A stretch of DNA of 64,000 nucleotides from Phycisphaerales bacterium (GCA_028291615.1 JAQGHM010000391.1:1-64000), one strand, 5' to 3'. Shown: positions 38,001 through 45,956, counted from the first letter of the stretch. Numbers and translations are program-made. Notes: generated from the sequence alone by a model not told the origin.

Positions 38001-40506
38001 CGCCGGCGCCCTTCAAGTCGGTAACGGCGGCACGGTCGGCAACCTGCCGACAGTCGCAGTCACCAATACCGGCAACCTGATCTTCAACCGAAGCGACACG
38101 ATTACCTATGCAGGCGTTCTCTCCGGCACGGGCAACCTCGAACAGCGCGGGCCTGGGGTGCTGATTCTCGGAGGCGCCAACACCCACACCGGCAGTAACA
38201 TCGTCACCGCCGGCACGCTCCGCCCGAACATCGCCGCGGCGATGGGTGCGACCACGACATCGATCATCGTCAACCCCGGCGGCACGTTTGACGTCAACGG
38301 TATCAACCTCTCCACGCATCCCTTCTTCATCTCCGGCTCGGGCGCGGCGGGCATCGGGGCACTGGTGAATCTCGGCGCGGATCAGATCAGCGCGACTCAG
38401 AATGTGACCATGACCGGCAACGCCACCGTCGGCGGCACAGGGCGCTTCGACATCCGCGGTGGAGCCACGCTTAGCACCAACGGCCAGCCGTACACGCTCA
38501 CCAAGGTCGGCGCGAACCAGGTCAGCCTTGTCGGAGCCAACGTGGACGCTGCCCTGGGCGACATCGACATTCAAGAAGGCATTTTCGGCGTTGAGACCAG
38601 CACCAACCGCATGGGCGACCCGGCGAAGAAGGTCACCATCGCCGCCGGCGCTACCCTGAAGTTCTATGGGTTGAACAACGCCCAGGAGAAGGTCGCCATC
38701 TCCAATGGCGGACGGTTCTGGACCGAGAACGGCGGAGGCAACACCTTCATCGGCCCGGTGACCCTCAACGCCACCTCGACCTTCGAAAACACCGGCGGCA
38801 CCACGACGTTCTTCAACGGCCCGATCGGTGGCGCGGGCGGGGTGATCAAGACCAACACCGGCACCACCGTCTTCGGTAACGCCAACACCTACACCGGAAG
38901 CAACACGGTCAACGCCGGCATTCTCACCGTGACCTCGCTGGCCGACGGCGGCGTGCCCAGCGGCCTGGGGCAATCGTCCCCTGCGCCCGCCAACCTGGTG
39001 CTCGCTGGCGGCGCCGTCGGGTATAGCGGCACAGCCGTCGCCAGCACCGATCGACGCTTCACGCTTGCCGGAACCGGCGGCGGGCTCGACGCCTCGGGCG
39101 CGGGCGGCGCGCCGGTCACGTTCGCCAGCACCGCGCCGATCGTCGTCAGCGGCGCGGGGCCCGTCACCCTGACCTTGTCGGGCACCAACACGGATGAGAA
39201 CGTCCTGGCGGCACAGGTCGTCAACGGCGCAGGGTCTACCGCCGTCACTAAGACGGGGGCGGGCAACTGGACGCTGTCCAATGCGAACTCCTATACCGGT
39301 CCGACCACCCTGAACAATGGCATTCTGCGGGTCAAGTCGCTGGCGAACGGCGGCGTGGCGAGTGGCATCGGTCAGTCGACGTCGGCGCCCGCCAATCTCG
39401 TGCTCGCGGGTGGGACGCTCAGCTACGTCGGCGCACTTCCCGCCAGTTCCGACCGGCAATTCTCGCTCCTGGGAACCGGGGGCGCACTTGACGCCTCGGG
39501 CGCAGCTGGCGCGCCTGTTGTCTTCAGCAGCACCGCGCCGGTCATCACGCCGGGCGCGACGCTCACGCTGAGGGGAACCAACACCGACGCCAACGTCTTC
39601 GCCGGTCAGCTTGTCGATGGTGGACAGCAGACGATGCTGATCAAGGATGGTACCGGCACGTGGACCCTGACCGGCGCCAGCACCCACACCGGCACGACGA
39701 ATGTATTCGGCGGCACGCTTCGCGTGACCGGCTCGATCTCCACCACCGACGTGAACGTCAACGGCGGCGCAACGTTCGACGCCGCGGCGGCGCAGACCCT
39801 CAAGACGCTGGCGGTGCAGGGCGGTGGATTCGCCACTGTTTCGGGCGCGGCGAAGAAGGCCTTGGCGGTCGGCGACCACACCCAGAGCGCCCCGCTACAG
39901 ATCTTCGGCGGCAAGCTCGACCTGACGACCAACGGCTTGATCGTTCATCATGATGTCAATAGCGTGGATCAGCCGCTGATCGATATGCGCACTCAGATCA
40001 TCTCCGGTTACAACGCCTCCGCGCCCGGCATGGGAGATGGCAAGTGGGATGGGAACGGCATCACCTCCAGCTCGATCGGTTCGACCACGGCGATCGGATA
40101 TGCCAAGGCGAGCGAGCTGCCGTCGGGCACGTTCTTCGGTCAGACCGTGGACGCGTCGGTTGTTGCGCGCTACACGTTGAGTGGCGACACCAACCTCGAC
40201 GGGGCGGTGGACTTCCTGGATCTGGCAAAACTCGCGCAGAGTTACAACTCGACCGTCTCCACCACCACCGAGAGCTGGTGGACGCACGGCGACTTTAACT
40301 ACGATGGGGCGGTCGATTTCCTTGATCTCGCCAAGATGGCGCAGAACTACAACACCGCCCTGCCCGGCGCGCCGATCCCGGGGGCGCCGGCGGGGTTTGA
40401 GGCGGACCTGGCGCGCGCATTTGCCAACGTGCCCGAACCGGGGGCGGTTGGGCTGCTGGGGCTGTGCGGCGCGGCCCTGATGACTCGCCGGCGACGGCGG
40501 CCGTAG
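35062..40506 (+). CDS. Giant autotransporter-repeat surface protein with dockerin-like and PEP-CTERM regions (copy B)
   Basis: The ATG at 35062 overlaps the TGA of copy A by four bases and has AAGGA eight bases upstream, so the two are translationally coupled. The 1814-residue product has a signal peptide (LLAACAAALTTASQS, cleavage near AIA-ATI). Long beta-strand repeat regions follow, then dockerin-like loops near 1706-1770 (DTNLDGAVDFLDLA and DFNYDGAVDFLDLA). A normal C-terminal PEP-CTERM tail ends it: VPEP near 1790, a hydrophobic helix and a final RRRRRP. It is similar to copy A along most of its length but differs in the first 600 residues. The pair probably forms surface filaments, adhesins or a matrix; the carbohydrate or protein partner is unknown. 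Confidence 0.87.
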   Translation: MKMTKSNSTRILLAACAAALTTASQSAIAATITWNGGGADNNWSTGANWIGGAAPLPADALIFAGVARLAPIDDFPAGTRFSGITFSSGSGAFTLGPSANTIALGGGDVGGSTVGNFTSFGIVNGVTNSSTNLQTVNLGLTLNVGLHTFGGGAGGLVLGGPLTHNPGGVATFTPGAGGITATGVSNSNGILGGWATLAGTDWATRDANNKIVAYTAYTDVAGGAAIASAAATNVRISVTNGSNVTLAAAGVTDINSLHYSAINFTQILDVGANNTLRLGASGGILRSANSNNSLTIGASTAAGGTLTAGGPDAAGGGIDNNPGELVFNTGPTGNTNTAIKVNSKITDNGTGAVRLIKTGLGTLDLSNANSYTGGTYVADGRIATNNPGALGTGPVTVIGLGQVFFGVGGTYVNDFSIAGIGTNEAGGHGALRLNSNSTLTGAITLLGNARIATRSGTGFLNGKITGGFALELGGYNNDATNTVVLNNTANDWTGNTTFSEAQTIRLGASEVIPNGAGKGNVALNTSASVLRNTVFDLNGFNETVNGFSRTGATRARAFVRNNLTGTAATLTVGDNDQSSAFDGNIQDNQGGTLTGTIALTKIGAGTLTLAGANTYSGGTIVNKGILLANGAAVPAATLNATTTAASAVVNGLASTAGLLVGQPVSGTGIPIGAVITVINTANQVTLSANATVAGTPDLTFAAVSALGKGNVSVASGAGFGGVGTLTSDVTLAAGSTLRPGATTVSGAVGTLTLNNLTINGGDLQFDLVASANADFVHALGTINFAGPSTITPIALSSGTYTLFSSDANPIIYAAGAVPTLNSAPIGDTRPANYVLDTTTNPSAILLNVTGGGTASLIWAGNASANWNVATDVNWKNGVAPDKFYRQDTVTFDDTATNPGVVQLVGQLIPTAISVNAARDYTFAGSGGISGATGISKAGTGTLTLANSGVNDFTGPITIDGGAIILANSGNNSFNGGIRINAGALQVGNGGTVGNLPTVAVTNTGNLIFNRSDTITYAGVLSGTGNLEQRGPGVLILGGANTHTGSNIVTAGTLRPNIAAAMGATTTSIIVNPGGTFDVNGINLSTHPFFISGSGAAGIGALVNLGADQISATQNVTMTGNATVGGTGRFDIRGGATLSTNGQPYTLTKVGANQVSLVGANVDAALGDIDIQEGIFGVETSTNRMGDPAKKVTIAAGATLKFYGLNNAQEKVAISNGGRFWTENGGGNTFIGPVTLNATSTFENTGGTTTFFNGPIGGAGGVIKTNTGTTVFGNANTYTGSNTVNAGILTVTSLADGGVPSGLGQSSPAPANLVLAGGAVGYSGTAVASTDRRFTLAGTGGGLDASGAGGAPVTFASTAPIVVSGAGPVTLTLSGTNTDENVLAAQVVNGAGSTAVTKTGAGNWTLSNANSYTGPTTLNNGILRVKSLANGGVASGIGQSTSAPANLVLAGGTLSYVGALPASSDRQFSLLGTGGALDASGAAGAPVVFSSTAPVITPGATLTLRGTNTDANVFAGQLVDGGQQTMLIKDGTGTWTLTGASTHTGTTNVFGGTLRVTGSISTTDVNVNGGATFDAAAAQTLKTLAVQGGGFATVSGAAKKALAVGDHTQSAPLQIFGGKLDLTTNGLIVHHDVNSVDQPLIDMRTQIISGYNASAPGMGDGKWDGNGITSSSIGSTTAIGYAKASELPSGTFFGQTVDASVVARYTLSGDTNLDGAVDFLDLAKLAQSYNSTVSTTTESWWTHGDFNYDGAVDFLDLAKMAQNYNTALPGAPIPGAPAGFEADLARAFANVPEPGAVGLLGLCGAALMTRRRRRP
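38881..39675 (+). repeat. Two tandem ~400-base coding repeats in copy B
   Basis: Units of about 402 and 393 bases each start at an N-[TS]-Y-T-G motif. Each contains STDRRF or SSDRQF followed by a DASGA[AG]GAPV stretch. They correspond to the units at 33341-34158 in copy A. Confidence 0.7.
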
Positions 40507-40515
40507 TTGGCGGCT

Positions 40516-40545
40516 TTGCCCGGAGGCGGTCGCGACCGGTAGGAT
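40516..40545 (+). promoter_or_regulatory. Putative promoter for the HupE-like gene
   Basis: TTGCCC (40516-40521), an 18-base spacer and TAGGAT (40540-40545) precede the ATG at 40552. The -10 lies at -12 to -7 from the start codon, so transcription would begin at or next to the ATG. AGGA inside the hexamer could instead be a Shine-Dalgarno. Confidence 0.4.
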
Positions 40546-40551
40546 GGGCTC

Positions 40552-41733
40552 ATGTCCTTCGGGCGCGGCTCGCGATTTCCCGGTGTCTTCGTTGCGATCG
40601 CCGTCATTGCAGTGGCGCGGATCGCCTGGGCGCATCCGACCGTTGAGAACGTGCTGGACGTGGATATCGGGGCGGACCACGTCACGGTGGTGGCGCGGGT
40701 CTCGATGGAGGAAGTGCTGCTGGCTGAAGCGGCGGGCGGGGCTGGTGCATCGGATGAGATGCGGACGCAAGCGGCGCGGGCGCACGGCGCGTACGTGCTG
40801 CGGCACCTTCACGTGCGGGCGGATGGCCGGGTGATCGAGGGGAAGCTGGTGGAGTCGATTCCGCCGGGCGGGAATGGATCGAAGCTGGCGGTGTATCGGA
40901 TGGAGTATGCGCTGGCGTCGCCGCCGCCTCGGGTGGTGCGGTTGGATCAGGATCTGCTGCGCGAATTCGAGACGTGGAGCGCATCGTGCGTGGTGCGGAT
41001 CAGGCAGGCGGATCAGCCGGAGTATCAGATCGCGCTGCTGACGCGCGAGAAGTCGGTGGAGTTCGACTGCGAGTGGCCGGGCGGCGCGGCGACGCGACCC
41101 GCGACGACGGCAACAGCGCCCGTGATCTCCGCCGCTGCGACGCGGGTGCGAATCTGGCCGACACTTTGCGACTACTTTGTGCTCGGCGTTGAGCACATCC
41201 TGACCGGGTACGACCACCTGCTGTTCGTCACGGCGCTGGTGCTGGCGGCGGCGGGGTTGTGGGACCTGGTGAAGGTCGTCAGCGCGTTCACGCTGGCGCA
41301 CACGCTGACGCTGACGTTGTCGGTGCTGAACCTGGTCAGCCTGCCGCCGCGCGTGGTCGAGCCGATGATCGCGGCGAGCATCGTGTTCGTGGCGCTGCAG
41401 AACGTGCTCTGGCCCGGGCGGCGGACGGGATGGAGCCGGCTGGCTGTGGCGTTCGCGTTCGGGCTGTTTCACGGGCTGGGGTTCGCCGGGGGGCTCAAGG
41501 AGGCGATGAGCGGGATGCCGGGGACGGCGCTGGGGGCGGCGCTCGGGGGCTTTAGCGTGGGGGTGGAGGCGGGGCACCAGATCGTCGTGTTGCCATTGTT
41601 CGTGCTGATGTATGCGGTGCGGAACTACCGCGCGGCGCGGCCGCGGACGGCGCTGGCGGAGACGATCCTGCGGTACGGCTCGTGCGCGATCTCGGTCGCA
41701 GGGGCGTGGTTCCTGGTGAAGGCGGTCTGGTGA
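40552..41733 (+). CDS. HupE/UreJ-like membrane protein
   Basis: The 393-residue protein has an N-terminal signal or anchor helix (about 10-27) ending in AWA-HP. A periplasmic domain follows to about residue 200, then six or seven membrane helices from about 205. The membrane part opens with the family signature YFVLGVEHILTGYDHLLF and includes AHTLTLTLS and FHGLGFAGGL. The conserved His and Asp residues fit proposed nickel/cobalt-type metal handling for HupE/UreJ proteins. No hydrogenase or urease genes are nearby, so the metal is uncertain. It starts 45 bases after copy B. Confidence 0.88.
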   Translation: MSFGRGSRFPGVFVAIAVIAVARIAWAHPTVENVLDVDIGADHVTVVARVSMEEVLLAEAAGGAGASDEMRTQAARAHGAYVLRHLHVRADGRVIEGKLVESIPPGGNGSKLAVYRMEYALASPPPRVVRLDQDLLREFETWSASCVVRIRQADQPEYQIALLTREKSVEFDCEWPGGAATRPATTATAPVISAAATRVRIWPTLCDYFVLGVEHILTGYDHLLFVTALVLAAAGLWDLVKVVSAFTLAHTLTLTLSVLNLVSLPPRVVEPMIAASIVFVALQNVLWPGRRTGWSRLAVAFAFGLFHGLGFAGGLKEAMSGMPGTALGAALGGFSVGVEAGHQIVVLPLFVLMYAVRNYRAARPRTALAETILRYGSCAISVAGAWFLVKAVW

Positions 41734-41786
41734 TCGGCCTGTCATGTTCCCCTCAATTTTCTGATCTGCGCGGGTGGCTGACCCGC

Positions 41787-41801
41787 GGCTCGGACGGAGC
41801 C
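41787..41801. repeat. Short dispersed-repeat hairpin
   Basis: GGCTC and GAGCC flank GGACG. They sit within a sequence reading CGGCTCGGACGGAGCC, followed by TCGCCCTCCC. It lies between the convergent HupE-like and DUF1080 genes and resembles repeats dispersed in planctomycete genomes. The short stem lacks a T-run. Confidence 0.4.
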
Positions 41802-41812
41802 TCGCCCTCCCG

Positions 41813-42508
41813 TTACGGTAACTCGCGGATGCGGAGGTTGCGGAACTTGACCCAGCCGGCGTGGCCTTCGGCGCCGTATGTTTGCAGGGCGATCACGCCT
41901 TTCTGCAGGTAGCGGGGTTGCGGGTTGGGGTCGGTGTAGTCGACGATCTGGCGGCCGTTGAGGCGGACGACGATGTGGGGGCCGTCGGCGAGGATGCTGA
42001 GCGCGTTCCAGTCGAGGGGTTTGCGGATCGTGTCGGTCTCGTCGCCTTTTGCGAGCCAGGTGGGGGTTCCGGGGGCAGCGCCGGGCGCGTCGGTAATGAC
42101 GACGCCGCCGCTGTATTCGCCGGCAGCGCCGCGGCCGATGTTGATCTGGTAGCCGTTCTTGCCGCCTTCGGGTGGGTTGCGGAGGTAGACGCCGGAGTTG
42201 TACTTGCCGTGCTCGTCGATCATGAATTCGAGCTCGAGCTCGAAGTTCTGGAACTGGTCGACGGTGACGAGGTTGCCGGAGCGCTTGGGATCGCCGTCCT
42301 GCCCGCCGACGATCATGTCGGGCCAGCCGTCCTTGTGATCGACGCGCCAGACGGCGGAGCCGACGGGCCGCCAGCCGGTGAGGTCGTAGCCGTTGAAGAG
42401 CGAGCGCCAGGTGGATTGGGTGGCGGGCGGGGCGGCGGCGGGCGGCTGCTTGGGGGCGCAGGCGGAGAGGAAGAGGGCGAGAAGCACGATGGGGAGATGT
42501 GGTTTCAT
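41813..42508 (-). CDS. DUF1080 (3-keto-disaccharide hydrolase-like) lipoprotein
   Basis: The 231-residue product has a lipoprotein signal peptide with lipobox LSAC (Cys near 17). A DUF1080 domain with the typical opening WRSLFNGYDLTGW follows and fills the rest. The beta-sandwich motifs FELELEFMIDEHGKYNSGVYLR and GWVKFRNLRIREL are present; such folds resemble concanavalin-like glycosidases. Family members cleave 3-keto-glycosides or bind carbohydrate, and planctomycetes carry many copies. It starts nine bases after the Doc stop, so it may be read from the toxin-antitoxin promoter, an unusual linkage. A lipid-anchored periplasmic or outer-membrane location is expected. Confidence 0.88.
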   Translation of the reverse strand: MKPHLPIVLLALFLSACAPKQPPAAAPPATQSTWRSLFNGYDLTGWRPVGSAVWRVDHKDGWPDMIVGGQDGDPKRSGNLVTVDQFQNFELELEFMIDEHGKYNSGVYLRNPPEGGKNGYQINIGRGAAGEYSGGVVITDAPGAAPGTPTWLAKGDETDTIRKPLDWNALSILADGPHIVVRLNGRQIVDYTDPNPQPRYLQKGVIALQTYGAEGHAGWVKFRNLRIRELP

Positions 42509-42517
42509 AGGCGAAGT

Positions 42518-42916
42518 TTAGCTGGAATAGTCGCTGATCATTCGGCGGAAGAAGTCGGCGATTTCGGGTTTTTGGGCCTGTCCCTGAGCGACGCGTAAGA
42601 CGAGTTGTTCGGTTTCGTCGATGGGCAGGTTCAGATCGAAACCATTGAGGGCGAGAAAGTTGATGGCGGCGTTCAGGCCGGTTCGTTTGTTGCCATCGGC
42701 GAAGGGATGGTTCTGGACGATGTGGAACAGGTAAGCGGCCGCCATCGCGGCGATATCTTCGTGCAGATAATTCCCATCCCACGTGGCCCGAGGCTGACCT
42801 AAAGCGGATTCGAGCTTTGCGAGGTCAAGAAGTGAGGGGTCCCCTCCGAACAGTTCGATTTGATCGGCGTGGAATTGAAGGACGTCATCAAGCGTCAGAA
42901 AGAATGGATCATTCAT
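42518..42916 (-). CDS. doc: Doc/Fic-family toxin
   Basis: The 132-residue protein matches the Doc branch of the Fic superfamily. The catalytic loop reads HPFADGNKRTG, where His is the active-site base and the GNKR anchors nucleotide phosphates. N-terminal helices (LTLDDVLQFH, then the LFGGDP turn) are typical of Doc. The classical Doc of phage P1 phosphorylates elongation factor Tu. This one carries Gly where P1 Doc has Ala (DGNKR versus DANKR), so its activity could be either phosphorylation or AMPylation. It follows the AbrB-type antitoxin gene by 15 bases. Confidence 0.9.
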   Translation of the reverse strand: MNDPFFLTLDDVLQFHADQIELFGGDPSLLDLAKLESALGQPRATWDGNYLHEDIAAMAAAYLFHIVQNHPFADGNKRTGLNAAINFLALNGFDLNLPIDETEQLVLRVAQGQAQKPEIADFFRRMISDYSS

Positions 42917-42931
42917 GCGCGAACCCCCCGC

Positions 42932-43159
42932 TTATTTGGAAAGCCGCCTGAAGAGTTCGGCGTTCTTTTTCATCGTCTCCCGCTGACTTTCCTTCATCTT
43001 TTTGGCGCGCTCTTCATCGGTGAACGGCTCGATAATTAATTTCCGACCCTGGACACTGACCTTTACGGTCGCATCCTTATTGATTTCCAACAATTCCAAG
43101 AGCTGGCGATCGATGATCAACGCCGCGGAATTGCCCTGACTGGTGAGTTTTTTAATCAC
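42932..43159 (-). CDS. AbrB/MazE-type antitoxin
   Basis: The 75-residue protein has an N-terminal swapped-hairpin DNA-binding domain (LTSQGNSAALIIDRQLLELL, then KVSVQGRKLIIEP). A charged helical tail rich in Lys, Glu and Met probably wraps the toxin. The start is GTG at 43159 with GGAG five bases upstream. Doc is more often paired with Phd; an AbrB-type partner is a known but less common combination. A perfect palindrome lies 16 bases upstream and is the likely autoregulatory site. Confidence 0.88.
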   Translation of the reverse strand: MIKKLTSQGNSAALIIDRQLLELLEINKDATVKVSVQGRKLIIEPFTDEERAKKMKESQRETMKKNAELFRRLSK

Positions 43160-43175
43160 AATCGCTCCGGGTTAG

Positions 43176-43192
43176 TACGTACAGTGTACGTA
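43176..43192. promoter_or_regulatory. Palindromic operator of the antitoxin-toxin genes
   Basis: TACGTAC, three bases, then GTACGTA is a perfect inverted repeat. On the minus strand it contains TACACT (43188-43183), a possible -10 box. The leader would be about 17 bases and would carry the GGAG. Binding of the AbrB-type antitoxin here would block that promoter. Confidence 0.65.
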
Positions 43193-43207
43193 TTGATCAT
43201 CGGCTGG

Positions 43208-44383
43208 TCAAGATGGTTTCTGAAGCTCGAAGCGGATCGGCAGGCTTGCTGGCCCGTGGACGTGGAGGGCCTGGCGGGGCGGCCAAGGCTGGTTTGTGGC
43301 GCGTTCGAAGTGGGGGAGGCGGTGGAGGAGGTCGGTTAAGGCGATCGAGGCTTCGAGGCGGGAGAGGGGAGCGCCGAGGCAGAAGTGGATGCCGTGGCCG
43401 AAGGCGACGTGGTGGTTGGGGGCGCGGGTGATGTCGAAGCGGTCGGGGTCGGGGAACTGCGCGGGGTCGCGGTTGGCGGAGCCGATCATAGCGAGGACGA
43501 GCTTGCCGGCGGGGATGGTTTGGCCGTGGAGTTGGATGTCGCGCGTGGGGGTGCGCATCATCCATTGGATCGGGGAGCGGTAGCGGAGTACCTCTTCGAT
43601 TGCGGAGGCGAGGAGGTCGGGGCGGGCGCGGAGGAGCTTGAGTTGGTCGGGGTTTTCGAGGAGGCAGAGGACGGCATTGTTGATCAGGTTGGCGGTGGTC
43701 TCCTGGCCGGCGACGACGAGGAGCTGGAAGAAGCCGAGGATCTCGTCCTGGGTGAGGCGCTGGCCGTCGACTTCGGCTTCGACGAGGCGGGTGAGGAGAT
43801 CGTCGGCGGGGGCGGCGCGGCGCTGGGCGATCATGTCGGCGAGGTAGGCGTTCATCTCGGCGGTGACGGTGATGAAGTCGTCGAGGGCGCGCTCAGCGCC
43901 GGGGCCGCCGGAGCGGGTGTAGCTGAGGATGAGGATGACGTCGCTCCAGCGTTTGAAACGCGGGCAATCGGGGAGGGGGATGCCGATCATCTCGGCGATG
44001 ACCATCATGGGGAGGGGGACGGCGTATTCGATGGCGAGATCGAACTCATTGCGGCTGGGTCGAAGGGACTGGTCGAGGAGCTGTCGTGAGAGTTGGCGAA
44101 TGCGCGGCTCGAGGTTGGCGATGACGCGCGGGGTGAAGGCGCGGGAGATTAGGCCGCGGAGCTTGGTGTGGAGGGGCGGGTCGAAGAAGACGAACCATCG
44201 CGGCGCGGGAACGCGGGAGCTGAAGGTGGCGTGATCGGTCAGGGCTTGTTTGACGCTGGCGTAGTCGAAGATCAGCCAGCCGTCGAAGGGCGGGGGGACA
44301 TGGACGACGGGGGAAGTGCGCCGCGCCCGGTCGTAGAGGGGGAAGGGGTTGCGGCGGGCGTCGTCGGAGAAGAAGTCGAGCAT
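43208..44383 (-). CDS. Cytochrome P450
   Basis: The 391-residue soluble bacterial P450 has an I-helix oxygen-binding motif VAGQETTA and an EEVLR (ExxR) pair. The heme-binding loop is FGHGIHFCLG with Cys335 as axial ligand. There is no membrane anchor, so it should be cytoplasmic and use a separate ferredoxin and reductase. No such partner is encoded nearby. The start at 44383 is preceded by GGAG. Substrate cannot be inferred; soluble bacterial P450s of this kind hydroxylate fatty acids, terpenes or polyketides. Transcription probably ends before the toxin-antitoxin promoter, though no clear terminator is visible in the 48-base gap. Confidence 0.95.
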   Translation of the reverse strand: MLDFFSDDARRNPFPLYDRARRTSPVVHVPPPFDGWLIFDYASVKQALTDHATFSSRVPAPRWFVFFDPPLHTKLRGLISRAFTPRVIANLEPRIRQLSRQLLDQSLRPSRNEFDLAIEYAVPLPMMVIAEMIGIPLPDCPRFKRWSDVILILSYTRSGGPGAERALDDFITVTAEMNAYLADMIAQRRAAPADDLLTRLVEAEVDGQRLTQDEILGFFQLLVVAGQETTANLINNAVLCLLENPDQLKLLRARPDLLASAIEEVLRYRSPIQWMMRTPTRDIQLHGQTIPAGKLVLAMIGSANRDPAQFPDPDRFDITRAPNHHVAFGHGIHFCLGAPLSRLEASIALTDLLHRLPHFERATNQPWPPRQALHVHGPASLPIRFELQKPS

Positions 44384-44629
44384 GGTCGCGGCTCCGGTTG
44401 GACGTGATCGATTCAGGTGCGCGGACGACGATGGCCATCGTAAGAGCTTGGGCCTGATCGTGCGAGACTTATGTCGGCTTGGCGTTGGTCGCCAAGGTCA
44501 AACGCAACATCGAGCAACGCGAATTCCAAGCCCGCCTGGAGCGCCAATGCGCCAACGCCGCGGCCGCGCCGCCCTCGAAACGAAGTCACCCTGGTTGACA
44601 CACCGTCCCGCCCACCCGAAAACCCTCCC

Positions 44630-45937
44630 ATGAACACCGCCGTCCTCCATCTTCCATCCATCATCCTCCTCTTCCTCTTCCTCCTCACCCCTCCCGCGCG
44701 CGCCGCTGACCTCGCACTCACCCCCGCAATCGAATGCACCCCGCGGAGCGGTCTTCCGAACTTGCTTGCCAAACTCAATACGAAAAATGCCGAAGTCCGC
44801 ATCGCCTACCTGGGCGGCTCGATCACCGCCCAGGAAGGCTGGCGCCCCAAAAGCCTCGCCTACTTCCAGAAGTCCTACCCCAACGCCAAGATCACCCAGA
44901 TCAACGCCGCCATCGGTGGCACCGGCTCGGACCTTGGCGTCTACCGCGTTAAACAGGACGTGCTCGATCACAAACCCGACCTCCTCTTCGTCGAGTTCGC
45001 CGTGAACGACGGCGGCCAATCGCCGGAGATGATCTATAAGTGCATGGAAGGAATCGTCCGCCAGACCTGGCGAACCCTGCCCGATTGTGACATCTGCTTT
45101 GTTTACACGATAACCGACACGCTGATCCAACCCCTTTATGAAGGCAAGATGCAACGCTCAGCCAGCGCGATGGAGAAGATCGCGGATCATTACGGCATCC
45201 CCAGCATCCACATGGCGGTCGAAGTCGCCCGCCTCGCCAAGGAGGGCAAGCTGCTCCTCAAGGCGAAGAAGCCTACCACCGACGAGGAAAAGGCAAAGCT
45301 CGGCGAGAAGATCCTCTTCGCGCCCGACGGCGTCCACCCCTATCCCGAGACTGGTCACGAGCTCTACCTCCAAGCCATCCTCCGTTCGCTGCCGAAGATC
45401 CGATCCGCCTCAGGCGCGCCCGCTCCGCACGCGCTTAAGCCCCCGTTCACGCCCGCTAATTACGAAGACGCCAAACTGATCCCCATCGTGCAAGCGAAAC
45501 TCTCCGCCGGTTTCCACAAGCTCGACCCTGCCACTGACACGCTCGCCAAGCGATTCAACACGCGCCCGCCAACCCTCTACCGCGCGAACAATCCCGGCGA
45601 GACGATCACCTTCCGTTTCAAAGGTCGATCAGCAGCTATCTACGACCTCCTCGCTCCCGACGCCGGCCAGGTCATCGTCACCGTGGACGACCGCCCGCCC
45701 GTCACCCGCCCGCGCTTCGACGGCTTCTCCACGTATGCCCGCCTAGGCACGCTCGCTTTGGCTTCAAATCTCCCCGACGCCATTCACACCGTGAAAATCG
45801 AAATCCACAAAGATCCGCCCGACAAGGCGAATATCCTCGCGCAGCGCAACGAAAAAATGGACGACCCCAAACGCTTCGATGACACCGCCTTCTACCCCGG
45901 CGCGATCCTTCTAATCGGCGACCTGCTCCCCGATTGA
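44630..45937 (+). CDS. Secreted SGNH/GDSL hydrolase
   Basis: The 435-residue protein begins with a signal peptide (hydrophobic 8-20, cleavage near ARA-ADL). It carries the SGNH blocks: LGGS64IT with the nucleophile, a GGTGSD loop, FVEFAVND with the Asn, and D233-GVH236 with the catalytic Asp and His. The region after about residue 280 is a beta domain perhaps used for carbohydrate binding. I chose the ATG at 44630 because upstream codons lack signal-peptide character. Family members deacetylate polysaccharides or act as esterases. No gene was seen in the 246 bases before it. Confidence 0.87.
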   Translation: MNTAVLHLPSIILLFLFLLTPPARAADLALTPAIECTPRSGLPNLLAKLNTKNAEVRIAYLGGSITAQEGWRPKSLAYFQKSYPNAKITQINAAIGGTGSDLGVYRVKQDVLDHKPDLLFVEFAVNDGGQSPEMIYKCMEGIVRQTWRTLPDCDICFVYTITDTLIQPLYEGKMQRSASAMEKIADHYGIPSIHMAVEVARLAKEGKLLLKAKKPTTDEEKAKLGEKILFAPDGVHPYPETGHELYLQAILRSLPKIRSASGAPAPHALKPPFTPANYEDAKLIPIVQAKLSAGFHKLDPATDTLAKRFNTRPPTLYRANNPGETITFRFKGRSAAIYDLLAPDAGQVIVTVDDRPPVTRPRFDGFSTYARLGTLALASNLPDAIHTVKIEIHKDPPDKANILAQRNEKMDDPKRFDDTAFYPGAILLIGDLLPD

Positions 45938-45956
45938 CGTCTGCACAGTTCGCCCC

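Noticed and set aside
36475-39879. A 1134-codon open frame on the minus strand inside copy B
   Set aside because: It is antisense to a clear repeat protein. The composition mirrors the sense codons and no family is recognisable; the absence of stops follows from GC-rich, Gly/Thr/Ala-rich coding.
30000-40000. CRISPR-like or tandem DNA array
   Set aside because: The repeats are coding and about 400 bases long with diverged copies, not short spaced repeats.
29606-40506. Classical type V autotransporters
   Set aside because: The repeats are of the autotransporter-associated type, but no C-terminal beta-barrel is present. The C-termini are PEP-CTERM tails.
44384-44629. Possible small gene between the P450 and SGNH genes
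   Set aside because: Open frames here lack ribosome sites and family similarity. The one reading into the SGNH gene has no signal peptide until 44630.
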